NCBI GenBank assembly: GCA_947500295.1
Contig: CANMRM010000001.1
Coordinates: 682,001-746,000, forward strand
Length of the DNA stretch: 64,000 bases
Source: an uncultured Kordiimonas sp.
GTDB lineage: Bacteria; Pseudomonadota; Alphaproteobacteria; Sphingomonadales; Kordiimonadaceae
Direction: 5' to 3'
In this document: positions 34,901 to 43,738 of the stretch, one piece after another
Numbering within the stretch: the first letter of the stretch is position 1
How the letters are laid out: the number at the start of each line of letters is the position of its first letter
The notes under the pieces: model-generated
Seen by the model: only the letters and a program-made list of their open reading frames with translations
Database searches by the model: none
What the model was told of the DNA's origin: nothing
Program-made: the position numbers and the translations under genes

Positions 34901-35428
34901 GACAACAGGTTCCAACGAGGTGTCGTCATACATCAGCTGCTGCAATGGCTACCGGATGTGCCGGCTGAAAACCGAACAAGTGCCGCCCGATTGTTTCTTT
35001 CACGTTTTGACGACGTACTTGGCAACGGTGCACAGGAAGCGTTTTTGCGCGAAGCCCTGCAAGTGGTCGAGCACCCTGAATTTGGGCGCGTCTTTGGAGC
35101 GGGCAGTCGGGCGGAGGTGCCGGTTGCCGGTGTTGTTCAATCAGCCACTGGCGGCGCTGCGCGCACAGTTTCGGGGCAAGTGGATCGGTTGATAGTAACG
35201 GACAGCGAGGTGATTATCGTTGACTATAAGACCAATCGACCATCGCCGCGCAAAGTTGAAGAGGTTTCTGTCGCCTACTTGCGTCAAATGGGCCTGTATG
35301 CCCGGATTCTTGCCAGCATTTATCCCGACCTGAAGGTGGTTGCTCTGCTTTTGTGGACCGACGATGCGACATTGATGGAATTGCCATCTTCTCTGTTGGA
35401 CGCGTCGCTACAGGAGATTGGCTTGTAA
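31970..35428 (+). CDS. addA: Double-strand break repair helicase AddA
   Basis: UvrD/Rep-type helicase and nuclease subunit of AddAB, 1152 residues. Helicase motif I is VGASAGTGKTHVLTARV (Walker A 25-33); motif II is ILVDEAQDTNRDQ; motif III region FAVGDAKQSIFSFQRADP; motif V/VI region MTVHSAKGLQAPIVYL and LLYVALTRAEDELYVAG. The C-terminal PD-(D/E)XK nuclease ends with VIIVDYKTNRPSP. The start codon overlaps the addB stop (TGATG). Together the two give the complete enzyme. Confidence 0.96.
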   Translation: MCAAKSSMTPEQARSTDPGLTAWVGASAGTGKTHVLTARVLRLMLIGTPPENIVCLTFTKAAAAEMKNRIFAELGSWTVMDDVALASVIAARTHESADTAMLGRARQLFARVLDLAGGLQIQTFHSFCQSLLGRFPLEAGMTPGFEGIDEADATELMRAAKDKMLAATREPVADDLQGALQIVAGLVTERTFDEVIDRLVFDAQILSNALRMYGGAEGLRAAVYQRLGADPGDSRNSILMAACADPAMEEQSLLRLAEALLLGSARDGERGQAVKAFLEASIDDRMKSYSRYCRAFLTAKGTPLKTVATQKALKTDNSLEQVIDSEQMRLVKIEEKLLRYRAATATAALLRLGIEQIGLYRYVKDERGLVDFDDMIDRTVTLFSKQDVAPWILFKLDNQIDHILVDEAQDTNRDQWHVVETLAAEFFSGEGARDVERTIFAVGDAKQSIFSFQRADPAEFVRARDRIFARASLSAKNADSVPLAMSFRSGEAILSLVDQVFAPDGRAYDGVAIDGEEIQHRFHRAGHAGTVELWPLEAPRRDNADEESAWQLPLVQESADDAERRCANRIAEDIKRSIGNRRLEAKGRRVEAGDILVLVRRRTAFVDHLMRALKGLDVPVSGRDRMILLEELPVMDLLNLIQFAVLPDDDLALATLLKSPFIELSEEQLFELAHDRPGTLWSSLSERANDERYASAFGFLRSVLAQVDTGGPFDFLSFALVDLEGRKKLVRRLGNEIHDPVDELLEEALRFQLSRAGSLLNFVETIRRGSSQLKRDMEHAGSRVRIMTVHSAKGLQAPIVYLSDVTSLPDMSRDGRLLPLADAQATEPGLPVWATHARGLPEIEAARETLRARQLSEYRRLLYVALTRAEDELYVAGWQGATEPSEECWYRLIEDGFDRLQTSPAEKKERAKKQIYTVPQTIDVPDVGTSSEVADSHVKKPDWLHQPVPGEPTPSRPISPSQPDEEPAVASPLLRSRDNRFQRGVVIHQLLQWLPDVPAENRTSAARLFLSRFDDVLGNGAQEAFLREALQVVEHPEFGRVFGAGSRAEVPVAGVVQSATGGAARTVSGQVDRLIVTDSEVIIVDYKTNRPSPRKVEEVSVAYLRQMGLYARILASIYPDLKVVALLLWTDDATLMELPSSLLDASLQEIGL

Positions 35429-35463
35429 TGGCATATTTCGTTTCACGCATGCGTTACTAAACC

Positions 35464-35492
35464 TTGACCATCCCGGGTGACATTCTTACGTT
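35464..35492 (+). promoter_or_regulatory. Candidate sigma-70 promoter for trxA
   Basis: TTGACC (35464-35469) and TACGTT (35487-35492) are separated by exactly 17 bases. It lies between addA and trxA and would give trxA its own transcript with a leader of about 65 bases. The -10 match is weak. Confidence 0.4.
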
Positions 35493-35565
35493 AGGCGCCA
35501 GAGGAAATCATCGAACCCAAATTGCGCGCGGCGCACCCGTGTGTGAAAAAGAAAGAGTACTTATC

Positions 35566-35907
35566 ATGGCAACTATTGCTGTTACTGACGCGTCATTTGA
35601 AGACGATGTAATCAAGGCCGGAAAGCCGGTTCTGCTTGATTTTTGGGCCCAATGGTGTGGCCCGTGTAAGATGATCGGCCCTGTTCTTGAGGAAATCTCA
35701 GGTGAACGGGATGATATCATCATCGCCAAGATGGATATTGATGAAAACCCAGAGACGCCAACGCGTTTTGGTGTGCGATCTATTCCTACGATCCTTATTT
35801 TCAAGGATGGCGAGCCGGTTGCAACTACTATGGGTGCCAAGCCCAAAGCGCAGCTGACAAGCTGGATTGATGGCGCTGTTGGTGGATCAGCCGCAGCTGC
35901 CGGATAA
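35566..35907 (+). CDS. trxA: Thioredoxin
   Basis: Cytoplasmic disulfide reductase of 113 residues. The active site [11 protein letters not shown] contains Cys31 and Cys34; the cis-Pro loop RSIPTILIF is present. The C-terminus carries a short Gly/Ala tail (GGSAAAAG) beyond the usual fold. I use the ATG beginning MATIAVTD, as in relatives; the open frame upstream is leader. It keeps its usual place after addA, and a strong terminator follows. Confidence 0.96.
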   Translation: MATIAVTDASFEDDVIKAGKPVLLDFWAQWCGPCKMIGPVLEEISGERDDIIIAKMDIDENPETPTRFGVRSIPTILIFKDGEPVATTMGAKPKAQLTSWIDGAVGGSAAAAG

Positions 35908-35929
35908 CCCGCAGCTACAAGGATTTGAA

Positions 35930-35959
35930 AGGCGCTCTTTCACGAGAGCGCCTTTTTTT
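35930..35959 (+). terminator. Rho-independent terminator after trxA
   Basis: Perfect 9-base-pair stem (35930-35938 with 35945-35953), six-base loop, then a run of seven T. Ends the addB-addA-trxA region. Confidence 0.93.
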
Positions 35960-36000
35960 GTGCCGTTTTCGGGCTATCATTCCAATAAGGGAGATAGGCG

Positions 36001-36738
36001 ATGACGGTTAAATCTGCAGGTGTCTGTGCCATTGTAGGTGCTGGCGATTATATAGGAGCGGCGATTGCCCGCAAATTTTCGAGCGAAGGGTATACTATAG
36101 TCGCCGGGCGTCGGAACGGCGAAAAACTGGCTGCCCTTCAGGAAGAAATCGAGTCCACTGGTGGTAGGTTGGTTGCCAAAAGCCTGGATGCGCGCTCAGA
36201 AGCTGAAGTGGATGCATTTATCGAGGATGCCTCTGCAGAAGGTGAACTGTCGCTGGTGGTTTTCAATATAGGCGGTAACGTGAATTTCCCGATTGCGGAG
36301 ACAACTGAACGTGTTTTTCGCAAAGTGTGGCAAATGGCCTGCTACGCTGGTTTTTTGACCGGCCGGGCTGCGGCGCGAAAGATGCTTGAGCAAGGGTCGG
36401 GATCCATCTTCTTCACGGGCGCAACAGCAAGTATGCGCGGTGGTTCAGGGTATGGGGCTTTTGCAAGTGCCAAGTTTGGGCTGCGTGGTTTGGTGCAGGC
36501 GATGGCACGGGAACTGGGTGCTCAGAACATTCATGTCGCACATCTGGTCATAGACTCAGCTGTAGACACGGAATGGGTTCGGTCCCTGATTATTGAACGA
36601 GCAGGCAAAGAAGCACTGGCGAAAACACCCTTGCTGGACCCGGCGTCAATCGCCGAAACATACTGGATGTTACACAACCAGTCGAAAGACTGTTGGACCC
36701 ACGAAATGGATGTTCGCCCTTCCAACGAGACATTTTAA
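36001..36738 (+). CDS. SDR-family oxidoreductase with Phe at the catalytic Tyr
   Basis: Short-chain dehydrogenase of 245 residues. The dinucleotide loop is AIVGAGDYIGAAIARKF, and FNIGGN replaces the usual NNAG. The active site normally reads YxxxK; here AFASAKFGLR gives Phe154 and Lys158. This FxxxK form occurs in a group of proteobacterial SDRs, so it is probably ancestral to that group rather than a fresh mutation. Tyr151 lies nearby. Substrate unknown, and classical reductase activity is uncertain. It starts an operon with a DsbA-fold isomerase and a DUF1801 protein. Confidence 0.85.
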   Translation: MTVKSAGVCAIVGAGDYIGAAIARKFSSEGYTIVAGRRNGEKLAALQEEIESTGGRLVAKSLDARSEAEVDAFIEDASAEGELSLVVFNIGGNVNFPIAETTERVFRKVWQMACYAGFLTGRAAARKMLEQGSGSIFFTGATASMRGGSGYGAFASAKFGLRGLVQAMARELGAQNIHVAHLVIDSAVDTEWVRSLIIERAGKEALAKTPLLDPASIAETYWMLHNQSKDCWTHEMDVRPSNETF

Positions 36739-36748
36739 GGAGTCGCTG

Positions 36749-37354
36749 ATGAGCAAGCTAGAATTCTGGTTCGATTTCGGAAGCCCAAATTCCTATTTTG
36801 TTTTCAAAACCTTGCCTTCACTGGAAGCAAAACTGGGCGTTACTTTTGAACGGCGGCCTGCCCTTTTGGGAGGTATATTTAAAGCGACTAACAATCAATC
36901 TCCGTTTTTTGCCTTTGCTGATATTCCAGCCAAAATGAACTACACGCGCACGGAAATGATGCGATATGTCCGCCATAACGGTCTGTCGGATTTCCAGATG
37001 AATCCTCATTTTCCGATGAACACCCTGGTTGCCATGCGGGGTTGTATTGCGGCGCAGCAGAGAGGCGAGCTTGACGCCTACATGGCCTGCATTATGAGCG
37101 CCATGTGGGAAAAAGAAGCAAAAATTGATGACCCAGAAATCATGCTTGCTGCCCTCTCGGCTGCAGGTCTTGATGCGGGGTTCTATGCAGCAAAGGTTGC
37201 GGACCCGGAGGTCAAAGCGGGCCTGATAGAAGTAACACAGCAAGCTATTGACCGTGGCATCTTTGGCATGCCAACCTTTTTTGTCGGCGATGAGATGTTT
37301 TTCGGCAAAGACAGTCTTGCTGCTGTTGAAAAGGAAATTTCATTACTTGCCTGA
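36749..37354 (+). CDS. 2-hydroxychromene-2-carboxylate isomerase family protein
   Basis: DsbA-fold/GST-kappa-like protein of 201 residues. It begins MSKLEFWFDFGSPNSYFVFK, with the Ser of GSPNSY that activates glutathione in this family in place of a CxxC pair; GIFGMPTFFVGDEMFFGKD near the C-terminus is the conserved cis-Pro segment. The named isomerase acts in naphthalene breakdown, but most members sit in other contexts and the true substrate here is unknown. AAGGAG lies eight bases before the ATG. It follows the SDR gene by ten bases. Confidence 0.88.
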   Translation: MSKLEFWFDFGSPNSYFVFKTLPSLEAKLGVTFERRPALLGGIFKATNNQSPFFAFADIPAKMNYTRTEMMRYVRHNGLSDFQMNPHFPMNTLVAMRGCIAAQQRGELDAYMACIMSAMWEKEAKIDDPEIMLAALSAAGLDAGFYAAKVADPEVKAGLIEVTQQAIDRGIFGMPTFFVGDEMFFGKDSLAAVEKEISLLA

Positions 37355-37365
37355 GGTAGCAAACA

Positions 37366-37794
37366 ATGGCGGATTTGAAAACCAAGCAGAATGATGAGTC
37401 GGTCAGCGCCTTTCTTGAGGCCGTTGATCACCCCAAACGCAAAGCAGATGCGCTGCAAGTGTGTGACCTGATGTCCCGGCTTACTGGCTGGCAGGCGAGG
37501 ATGTGGGGAAAATCAATTATTGGGTTTGGTGCCTATGACTATACATACGAGAGCGGTCATAGCGGGCGATGGATGATGGTGGGGCTATCACCCAGAAAAA
37601 CATCCCTCACCATATATATTATGCCTGGATTCAAGCCCTTTCCCGAACTGATGGAAACACTGGGTAAATACAAAACAGGCAAATCCTGTCTCTATGTAAA
37701 CAAACTCGAAGACATTGACGTTAGCGTGCTTGAAAAGCTGATCACACAGTCCGTTGATGTGATGAAAGAGAGATACACCTGGTCCGACGCCTAG
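37366..37794 (+). CDS. DUF1801 domain protein
   Basis: Small soluble protein of 142 residues of the DUF1801 (YdhG-like) family. The core WQARMWGKSIIGFGAYDYTY (about 43-62) followed by WMMVGLSPRKTSLTIYIMPG is typical, and KSCLYVNKLEDID follows. Function unknown. Third gene of the SDR operon (12 bases after the isomerase gene). It converges on folC with two bases between stops. Confidence 0.85.
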   Translation: MADLKTKQNDESVSAFLEAVDHPKRKADALQVCDLMSRLTGWQARMWGKSIIGFGAYDYTYESGHSGRWMMVGLSPRKTSLTIYIMPGFKPFPELMETLGKYKTGKSCLYVNKLEDIDVSVLEKLITQSVDVMKERYTWSDA

Positions 37795-37796
37795 GC

Positions 37797-39116
37797 TTAA
37801 GTTGGCAGCAAACCAGCATCTTTAAGTACCGTCCCGGCAAGATACAGGGATCCGGCGATCAGGACAAAGGGGGGTCGGTCTGGGTGCGCTGTTTCGCTTA
37901 CCGCATTAAGGGCAGCTTCAACATCCTTTGCAACAATCCCGTTAATTCCGATGTCGGTTGCCGCAGCAGCGAGTTCGCCGGGCGACGCAGCACCGGTTTC
38001 ATCCGGGATTGGTACGGCAATAACGCGATTAACGAGGCCGGACAGGGGTTGCAGGTATCCCGTTACATCCTTGGTTCCCATCATGCCAAGAACAAGAGTG
38101 ACAGAACGCTCTATCGGATCCACGCCCTGGAGGAACGTCCTGACAACATCAGCAGCTGCAGGATTGTGCCCACCATCCAGCCAAAGGTCGGACCCTTCCG
38201 GCAGTTTTGCGTTGAACAGCGTATTGTGAAGCTGCTGCAAACGAGCCGGCCACCGAACCCAACCCAACCCTGCCTTGATGGCGGCATCGGGTATGGCAAC
38301 TGCTTTTTGAGCATGTGCCAGTGCAATCGCCATCGCGGCATTTTTGATCTGATGCGCACCGACAAGCGGCGGCTGGGGAAGGTCCAGCACCGATTTCCAG
38401 TCTTCATACAGGAGACCTGAGCCGTCAGCTTTGCTTTCTACATGCCATGATTGATCGAATATATAGGGTTTGACGTCTGCCTGGCTTGCCGCCTTTTCTA
38501 TGACTTCAAGCCCCACCTTTTTCTGGGGGCCGACAACCAGCGGTGAACCTGGCTTGATTATGCCTGCTTTCTCTGCCGCGATCTGTTGCAGGGTGTCCCC
38601 GAGAAACTGCTGATGATCCAGACTTACCGGCGTGATGCCAACCGCAGCTGGTTTGTCTACAACATTGGTGGCATCCAGGCGACCACCAAGACCCACTTCA
38701 AGGATGCATAGGTCAGCTGGTATTTCTGAAAACGCGAGCAGGGCCGCGGCAGTCGTCACCTCAAAAAACGTTATCTGGTCGCCATCAGCGGCCTGTTCAA
38801 CGCGTTCCAGAAGAGTTGCAAGGGCCTCTTCTTCGATGAGATTTCCGCACAGTCGGATTCGCTCCGAAAAGCGAACAAGATGAGGGGACGTATAGACGTG
38901 CACGCGGTGGCCCGCCGCTTCAGCGATTGCGCGCAAAATGGCGACTGTTGACCCTTTTCCGTTGGTGCCGGCAACATGAACGACAGGTGGCAACTTTTTT
39001 TCGGGGTTTCCAAGCCTATCAAGAATTCTGTGCATACGACCGAGCGACAGGTCGATCTTCTTTGGGTGAAGCGCCATAAGGCGCGCCAGGATCTGATCGC
39101 TTTTAGCGGTGTCCAT
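37797..39116 (-). CDS. folC: Bifunctional folylpolyglutamate synthase / dihydrofolate synthase
   Basis: Adds glutamate to dihydropteroate and to folates. Length 439 residues. Motifs: PPVVHVAGTNGKGSTVAIL (P-loop), YTSPHLVRFSERIRL, LEVGLGGRLDATNV and LWLDGGHNPAA. I start it at the ATG of MDTAKSDQ because a TTG six codons earlier is the only longer option. Last gene of the trpFBA-accD-folC run, which is the classic alphaproteobacterial order; 51 bases separate it from accD. Confidence 0.95.
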   Translation of the reverse strand: MDTAKSDQILARLMALHPKKIDLSLGRMHRILDRLGNPEKKLPPVVHVAGTNGKGSTVAILRAIAEAAGHRVHVYTSPHLVRFSERIRLCGNLIEEEALATLLERVEQAADGDQITFFEVTTAAALLAFSEIPADLCILEVGLGGRLDATNVVDKPAAVGITPVSLDHQQFLGDTLQQIAAEKAGIIKPGSPLVVGPQKKVGLEVIEKAASQADVKPYIFDQSWHVESKADGSGLLYEDWKSVLDLPQPPLVGAHQIKNAAMAIALAHAQKAVAIPDAAIKAGLGWVRWPARLQQLHNTLFNAKLPEGSDLWLDGGHNPAAADVVRTFLQGVDPIERSVTLVLGMMGTKDVTGYLQPLSGLVNRVIAVPIPDETGAASPGELAAAATDIGINGIVAKDVEAALNAVSETAHPDRPPFVLIAGSLYLAGTVLKDAGLLPT

Positions 39117-39167
39117 GGCTGCTGAATTCCTCAAGGGGAGGCAGATGAGCCTGCATCGAAATTGCTT

Positions 39168-40040
39168 TTATTCTGCAGCCTTTTTGCGGCTGCCGCCCGC
39201 CATCAGCAGTGACAGCAGTGAAGCCAGCTTTTCCTTCAGTTCGTGCCTGTGCACGACCATGTCGACCATGCCGTGCTCCAACAGATATTCGGAACGCTGA
39301 AAGCCTTCAGGCAACTTTTCCCGGATCGTCTGTTCAATGACGCGAGGACCGGAAAAGGCAATCATTGCACCTGGTTCTGCAATTTGCACATCGCCGAGCA
39401 TCGCATAAGAGGCCGAAACGCCCCCCGATGTCGGGTCAGTCAGGACAACAAGGTAAGGGACTCCAGCATCGCGCAGCATTTGCACAGCCACCGTTGTGCG
39501 CGGCATCTGCATCAGGGAAAGAATACCCTCCTGCATGCGCGCGCCGCCGGACGCTGTGAACATAACAAAAGGCACGCCCAAGCGCAGGGCCTCTTTGGCG
39601 CCAGCAATAATTCCTTCCCCGACAGCCATACCCATCGAGCCGCCCATGAAGAAGAAATTCTGAACGGCCACAACCGTTTTCTGCCCGCCAATTTTACCCA
39701 CGGCCACCTTGATCGCGTCCGTGTCGCCAGTGGAAGAACGGGCGGTTTTCAGCCGGTCTGTGTATTTTTTTGTATCGCGGAATTTCAGCGGATCCTGCGC
39801 GACTTCGGGCAAAGTCAGCTGGTCAAACTGCTGATTGTCAAAAAGCGCGGTGAAACGGTCCTGGGGGGGCACGCGGTCATGATGGTCACAGTGAGCACAC
39901 ACCCTGTTGTTGGCGATGAATTCCTTCTGGAAAATCATCTGGCCACAGCTTTTGCACTTATGCCACAGGTTGTCGGGGGTATCCCGCGCGTTCAGTACTT
40001 TTTGCAGCTTCGGTTTGACATAATTGGTAAGCCAACTCAT
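39168..40040 (-). CDS. accD: Acetyl-CoA carboxylase carboxyltransferase subunit beta
   Basis: Beta subunit of the carboxyltransferase that, with AccA, makes malonyl-CoA for fatty-acid synthesis. The N-terminal zinc ribbon is formed by Cys29, Cys32, Cys48 and Cys51 (KCKSCG, CAHC). The crotonase-like core carries [25 protein letters not shown] and [14 protein letters not shown]. Length 290 residues is normal. Lies between trpA and folC as usual in the class. Confidence 0.97.
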   Translation of the reverse strand: MSWLTNYVKPKLQKVLNARDTPDNLWHKCKSCGQMIFQKEFIANNRVCAHCDHHDRVPPQDRFTALFDNQQFDQLTLPEVAQDPLKFRDTKKYTDRLKTARSSTGDTDAIKVAVGKIGGQKTVVAVQNFFFMGGSMGMAVGEGIIAGAKEALRLGVPFVMFTASGGARMQEGILSLMQMPRTTVAVQMLRDAGVPYLVVLTDPTSGGVSASYAMLGDVQIAEPGAMIAFSGPRVIEQTIREKLPEGFQRSEYLLEHGMVDMVVHRHELKEKLASLLSLLMAGGSRKKAAE

Positions 40041-40080
40041 GCCATGTACCCCCTATTGTTATCTGACGGTCTAAATTCTG

Positions 40081-40899
40081 CTAACGACCTGATCTTACAC
40101 CATTTGCGAGCGATTGGGTAAAATTCAAGACATTTTCAACGATGGTGCTTTCTGGCTGTCCCTGCTCAAGACCCTGTTCGATCAGGGAAACAATTGCCGA
40201 GCCGACCACTGCGCCATCTGCCCGCGCAGCAATGTCGGATGCCTGCTCCGGCGTGCGGATACCAAATCCGACCGCAACCGGCAAGTCTGTATGACGTTTG
40301 ATCCGCGTAACCGCGTCGCCAATATCATCCGCTGTCGCAGACTTGCCGCCGGTAACACCGGCGACAGCAACATAATAAACGAAACCACTGGCGCCATCCA
40401 GAATGACAGGTAACCGGATATCGTCTGACGTGGGTGTCGTTAGCCTGATTATGTCAATGCCTTTGGCGTTGGCAGGCAACCGCAACTCATCGTCTTCCTC
40501 TGGCGGCAAATCAACAATGATCATACCGTCCACGCCCGCTGATGAAGCATCTGTGCAGAAGCGATCAATGCCGTAAGTGAAGATTGGATTGAAGTAGCCC
40601 ATCAGCACAATGGGTGTTTCCGTATCCTGCTCGCGGAAAGCGCGCACCATATCCAGCGTCTGTAGCATTGAGGCTCCGGCGGCAATCGCGCGCTGGGCTG
40701 CTTTGTCGATTGCCGGTCCGTCAGCCGACGGGTCGGTGAACGGCATTCCCAGTTCAATGATATCGGCTCCGGCGGCAGGCAGCCCATTGAGGATTTTCTG
40801 CGAGACATCGCGGTTCGGGTCTCCGGCTGTCACAAAGGTTACAAAAGCGGCCCTGTTTTCAGCGCGCAGGGTGTCGAAGCAATTTTTTAGTCGGCTCAT
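40081..40899 (-). CDS. trpA: Tryptophan synthase subunit alpha
   Basis: Cleaves indole-3-glycerol phosphate and channels indole to TrpB. The catalytic residues are visible in [18 protein letters not shown] (Glu and Asp). [14 protein letters not shown] and the phosphate-binding [13 protein letters not shown] are intact. Length 272 residues. It begins 12 bases after trpB and ends 40 bases before accD. Confidence 0.97.
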   Translation of the reverse strand: MSRLKNCFDTLRAENRAAFVTFVTAGDPNRDVSQKILNGLPAAGADIIELGMPFTDPSADGPAIDKAAQRAIAAGASMLQTLDMVRAFREQDTETPIVLMGYFNPIFTYGIDRFCTDASSAGVDGMIIVDLPPEEDDELRLPANAKGIDIIRLTTPTSDDIRLPVILDGASGFVYYVAVAGVTGGKSATADDIGDAVTRIKRHTDLPVAVGFGIRTPEQASDIAARADGAVVGSAIVSLIEQGLEQGQPESTIVENVLNFTQSLANGVRSGR

Positions 40900-40911
40900 T
40901 GCAACTGCTTT

Positions 40912-42120
40912 CTATATTTCTTCGCCCAGCTCTTTGGCGACGGTAAAGATGTCTTTGTCGCCACGGCCAGAAAGGTTCAGCACGCAGATGTGATCTTTTG
41001 GAAGTTCCGGTGCCATCCGAATAACATGTGCAAGGCCGTGCGCGCTCTCCAGTGCCGGGATTATACCCTCTTTACGGCAGCATAGCTGGAAAGCATCCAT
41101 CGCTTCCTTGTCGGTGGCTGAAACATATGTGACGCGCTCCTGCTCATGGAGCCAGACGTGCTCCGGCCCGATGCCAGGATAGTCGAGGCCCGCCGAAATG
41201 GAGTGGGCTTCTTCGATCTGACCGTCTGCTGTCTGGAGCAAATAGGTGCGATTGCCATGAAGAACGCCGGGTGACCCGCCCGCAATAGAAGCGGCATGCT
41301 GATCAGTATCTACGCCGTGACCTGCGGCTTCGACTGCAAACATCTTAACGTCCGCATCGTCCAGGAAAGGATGAAAAAGCCCAAGAGCGTTTGATCCGCC
41401 GCCCAGGCAAGCGACGAGACTGTCGGGCAGCCGCCCTTCCATTTCCATGATTTGTTCTTTTGTTTCCCGTCCAATAACAGACTGGAAATCGCGTACCATC
41501 ATCGGGTAGGGATGCGGTCCTGCTACCGTGCCGATAATATAGAAGGTGTCGTGCACATTGGTGACCCAGTCACGCAGAGCGTCGTTCATCGCATCTTTGA
41601 GTGTAGCAGAACCGGAGGTAACAGGCTTGACCTCAGCGCCCAGGAGTTTCATCCGGAATACATTCGGCTTCTGTCGCTCAATGTCGACTGCGCCCATGAA
41701 TACGGTACATTCAAGGCCGAACCTTGCGGCCACGGTGGCGGTTGCGACGCCGTGCTGGCCTGCACCGGTTTCGGCGATAACACGTGTTTTGCCCATCCGC
41801 TTGGCCAACAATACCTGACCAATGGCATGATTAATTTTATGGGCGCCAGTGTGATTAAGCTCTTCCCGCTTGAAATAAATTTTGGCGCCGCCCAGCTCTT
41901 CAGTCAGTCGCTCTGCCAGATACAGGGGGCTTGGGCGTCCGATATATTGCCGGTTTAACTCGTCCAGTTCTGCGAGAAAACTGGTATCCTTCATCGCTTC
42001 CGAGAATTCCTGTTCCACCTGAAGAACAAGTGGCATCAGGGTTTCCGATACATAGCGACCGCCATACTGGCCGAAATGGCCTCTTTCGTCTGGGCCGGTA
42101 CGATAACTATTGAGCGCCAT
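40912..42120 (-). CDS. trpB: Tryptophan synthase subunit beta
   Basis: PLP enzyme that joins indole and serine to make tryptophan, 402 residues. The Schiff-base lysine is in [15 protein letters not shown], the catalytic Glu in [14 protein letters not shown], and the phosphate loop is [15 protein letters not shown] lies nine bases before the ATG. It sits between trpF and trpA in the usual order; 47 bases separate it from trpF. Confidence 0.98.
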   Translation of the reverse strand: MALNSYRTGPDERGHFGQYGGRYVSETLMPLVLQVEQEFSEAMKDTSFLAELDELNRQYIGRPSPLYLAERLTEELGGAKIYFKREELNHTGAHKINHAIGQVLLAKRMGKTRVIAETGAGQHGVATATVAARFGLECTVFMGAVDIERQKPNVFRMKLLGAEVKPVTSGSATLKDAMNDALRDWVTNVHDTFYIIGTVAGPHPYPMMVRDFQSVIGRETKEQIMEMEGRLPDSLVACLGGGSNALGLFHPFLDDADVKMFAVEAAGHGVDTDQHAASIAGGSPGVLHGNRTYLLQTADGQIEEAHSISAGLDYPGIGPEHVWLHEQERVTYVSATDKEAMDAFQLCCRKEGIIPALESAHGLAHVIRMAPELPKDHICVLNLSGRGDKDIFTVAKELGEEI

Positions 42121-42167
42121 GGGCCGCTCCCTTCAAACAATCAAACATGGGTGCTGTAGGCGGATTA

Positions 42168-42812
42168 TTACCTAACGGCTTTTGCCGCCCGAAGAAAGGC
42201 CTCAATTAGGCTTTTGGACTTAACACCGGGACTGGTTTCTACGCCGGAAGACACGTCCAGGATTTTGGCCTGTGACGATTTGACCGCTTCGGCAACATTT
42301 TCGGGCTTCAGACCGCCTGCAAGCATCCATTTTGCCGGCAGGTCTGCGTTCTGCATGATCTTCCAGGGGAAGGAGACGGCATTGCCACCGGGCAGGACAG
42401 AGCCTTTGGGGGGCTTGGCGTCAAACAGCATGGCGTCAGCGGCTTCAAAATAGATGCGCGCGTTCTTCACATCATTAGGTTCGGCGATGCCCAAGGCTTT
42501 CATCACCTTAAGGCCTGTACGTTCTCTAAGCCTGAAAATGTCCTCAGGGTTTTCCCTGCCGTGCAGCTGCAACCAGTCAAGGCCCAAAGCTTCTACTGCT
42601 GTGTCAATCAATCTGTCGTCGGCGTCAACAAACACGCCTACCCGTTCGGGGCCGGCGGGCAGTTCCGCGCGCAGGTTGCGTGCTGCGTCAAATGTCAGGT
42701 GACGGGGTGAGGGTTCGAAAAACATGAACCCCATAAAAGCTGCGCCCGCGTCCGCCGCCGTCTGCGCCGTTTCTCCGGTCGACAGGCCACAGATCTTCAC
42801 ATCAACCGTCAT
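42168..42812 (-). CDS. trpF: Phosphoribosylanthranilate isomerase
   Basis: Third step from anthranilate to tryptophan, a TIM-barrel enzyme of 214 residues. The catalytic Cys is in VKICGLST at the N-terminus and the Asp in MLFDAKPPKGS; WMLAGGLKPENV is the phosphate site. The start overlaps the stop of the upstream TM2 gene (ATGA), so translation of the two is coupled even though the TM2 gene has no known link with tryptophan. Confidence 0.96.
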   Translation of the reverse strand: MTVDVKICGLSTGETAQTAADAGAAFMGFMFFEPSPRHLTFDAARNLRAELPAGPERVGVFVDADDRLIDTAVEALGLDWLQLHGRENPEDIFRLRERTGLKVMKALGIAEPNDVKNARIYFEAADAMLFDAKPPKGSVLPGGNAVSFPWKIMQNADLPAKWMLAGGLKPENVAEAVKSSQAKILDVSSGVETSPGVKSKSLIEAFLRAAKAVR

Positions 42813-43738
42813 GGCTTGTCAGAAAGCTGTTTCAATGGGTCGGGCTGCCAAATTCTCACTGGCCGGCCTCGGCCATCTGCAAACATGCCGATAGTGATGA
42901 GGATGGTGTCAATGATCCACCCAAAGGCAAACAAACCTGCCGTTGGGATGTATAGCAGGCCGGTATACGGCCGGCCGACATAAAAGCGGTGAACACCAAA
43001 AATACCAAGTGGGGGAATACATAACATCAAGGCGACCAGCCGGCTTTTTGGCGAGCTGACGGCCTCAAGAGCTTCATCCCGGGTGCGGAATGTCCTGCCG
43101 GTCGACGGATCACGCAGCGCAGAACCCGGTTTGACAAACGTCGCTACGTCGAGCGCAACCTGATTGGCTATATGCTCCTGGATCGCCATCAGATCATCGC
43201 CCTCAGTATTATAGCGGTCAGACCAGAGAACGGCACCCGAGGGATCAACCAGCTGGACGGTAACCCGAAGCTTCCTGTCCTGGCGGCGAATGCTGCTTGT
43301 CAGCACATGGCTAACACTCATTTGGCGGGCAATTTCCTGTGGGCTGGCGCCTGCGGCAGATTGTTGGGCAACGGCCACAAAGTCTGGAGTGGCAAACCCG
43401 GCTTGCTGCAAATCAGCGATTATGTCGTCCGCAAGTCCTGCGGCAAAATGATCGTCAATTTCCCCAAGTTCTTTTGGTGGGACAACGGCAACTGCGGCTT
43501 TGCCACCATAGTCAGGGGCCAGGGAGGGGGCGTCGACAATTTCCGTACCGGTCGTATTACCGGTTGTCGAGCCGACGGTTATTGCACCGGGTGAAACCAT
43601 TGATACAGTTTCTCCTTTCATCCTTTGCAGGATGACTTTGCCATTCGTAAGCACAACGGTGGTCAAAGCAAAAAGGAACCCGACAGTGCCAAGCACGTCG
43701 CCGTATTCCTTCGCCCATTCTACCGCCGCGTCCATCAT
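42809..43738 (-). CDS. TM2-domain membrane protein with FlgO/TolB-like region
   Basis: Protein of 309 residues with a rare domain mix. A helix (about 16-36) is followed by a linker, then a periplasm-type alpha/beta domain (about 85-195: FAAGLADDIIADLQQAGF, VSHVLTSSIRRQDRKLRVTV, VLWSDRYNTEGDDLMAIQEH) similar to those attached to adenylate cyclases and TolB/FlgO-like proteins. The C-terminus (about 230-295) is a TM2 domain with FGVHRFYVGRPYTGLLY between two helices. Function unknown. It overlaps the crotonase gene stop by one base and trpF by four, so it is embedded in that operon. Confidence 0.75.
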   Translation of the reverse strand: MMDAAVEWAKEYGDVLGTVGFLFALTTVVLTNGKVILQRMKGETVSMVSPGAITVGSTTGNTTGTEIVDAPSLAPDYGGKAAVAVVPPKELGEIDDHFAAGLADDIIADLQQAGFATPDFVAVAQQSAAGASPQEIARQMSVSHVLTSSIRRQDRKLRVTVQLVDPSGAVLWSDRYNTEGDDLMAIQEHIANQVALDVATFVKPGSALRDPSTGRTFRTRDEALEAVSSPKSRLVALMLCIPPLGIFGVHRFYVGRPYTGLLYIPTAGLFAFGWIIDTILITIGMFADGRGRPVRIWQPDPLKQLSDKP

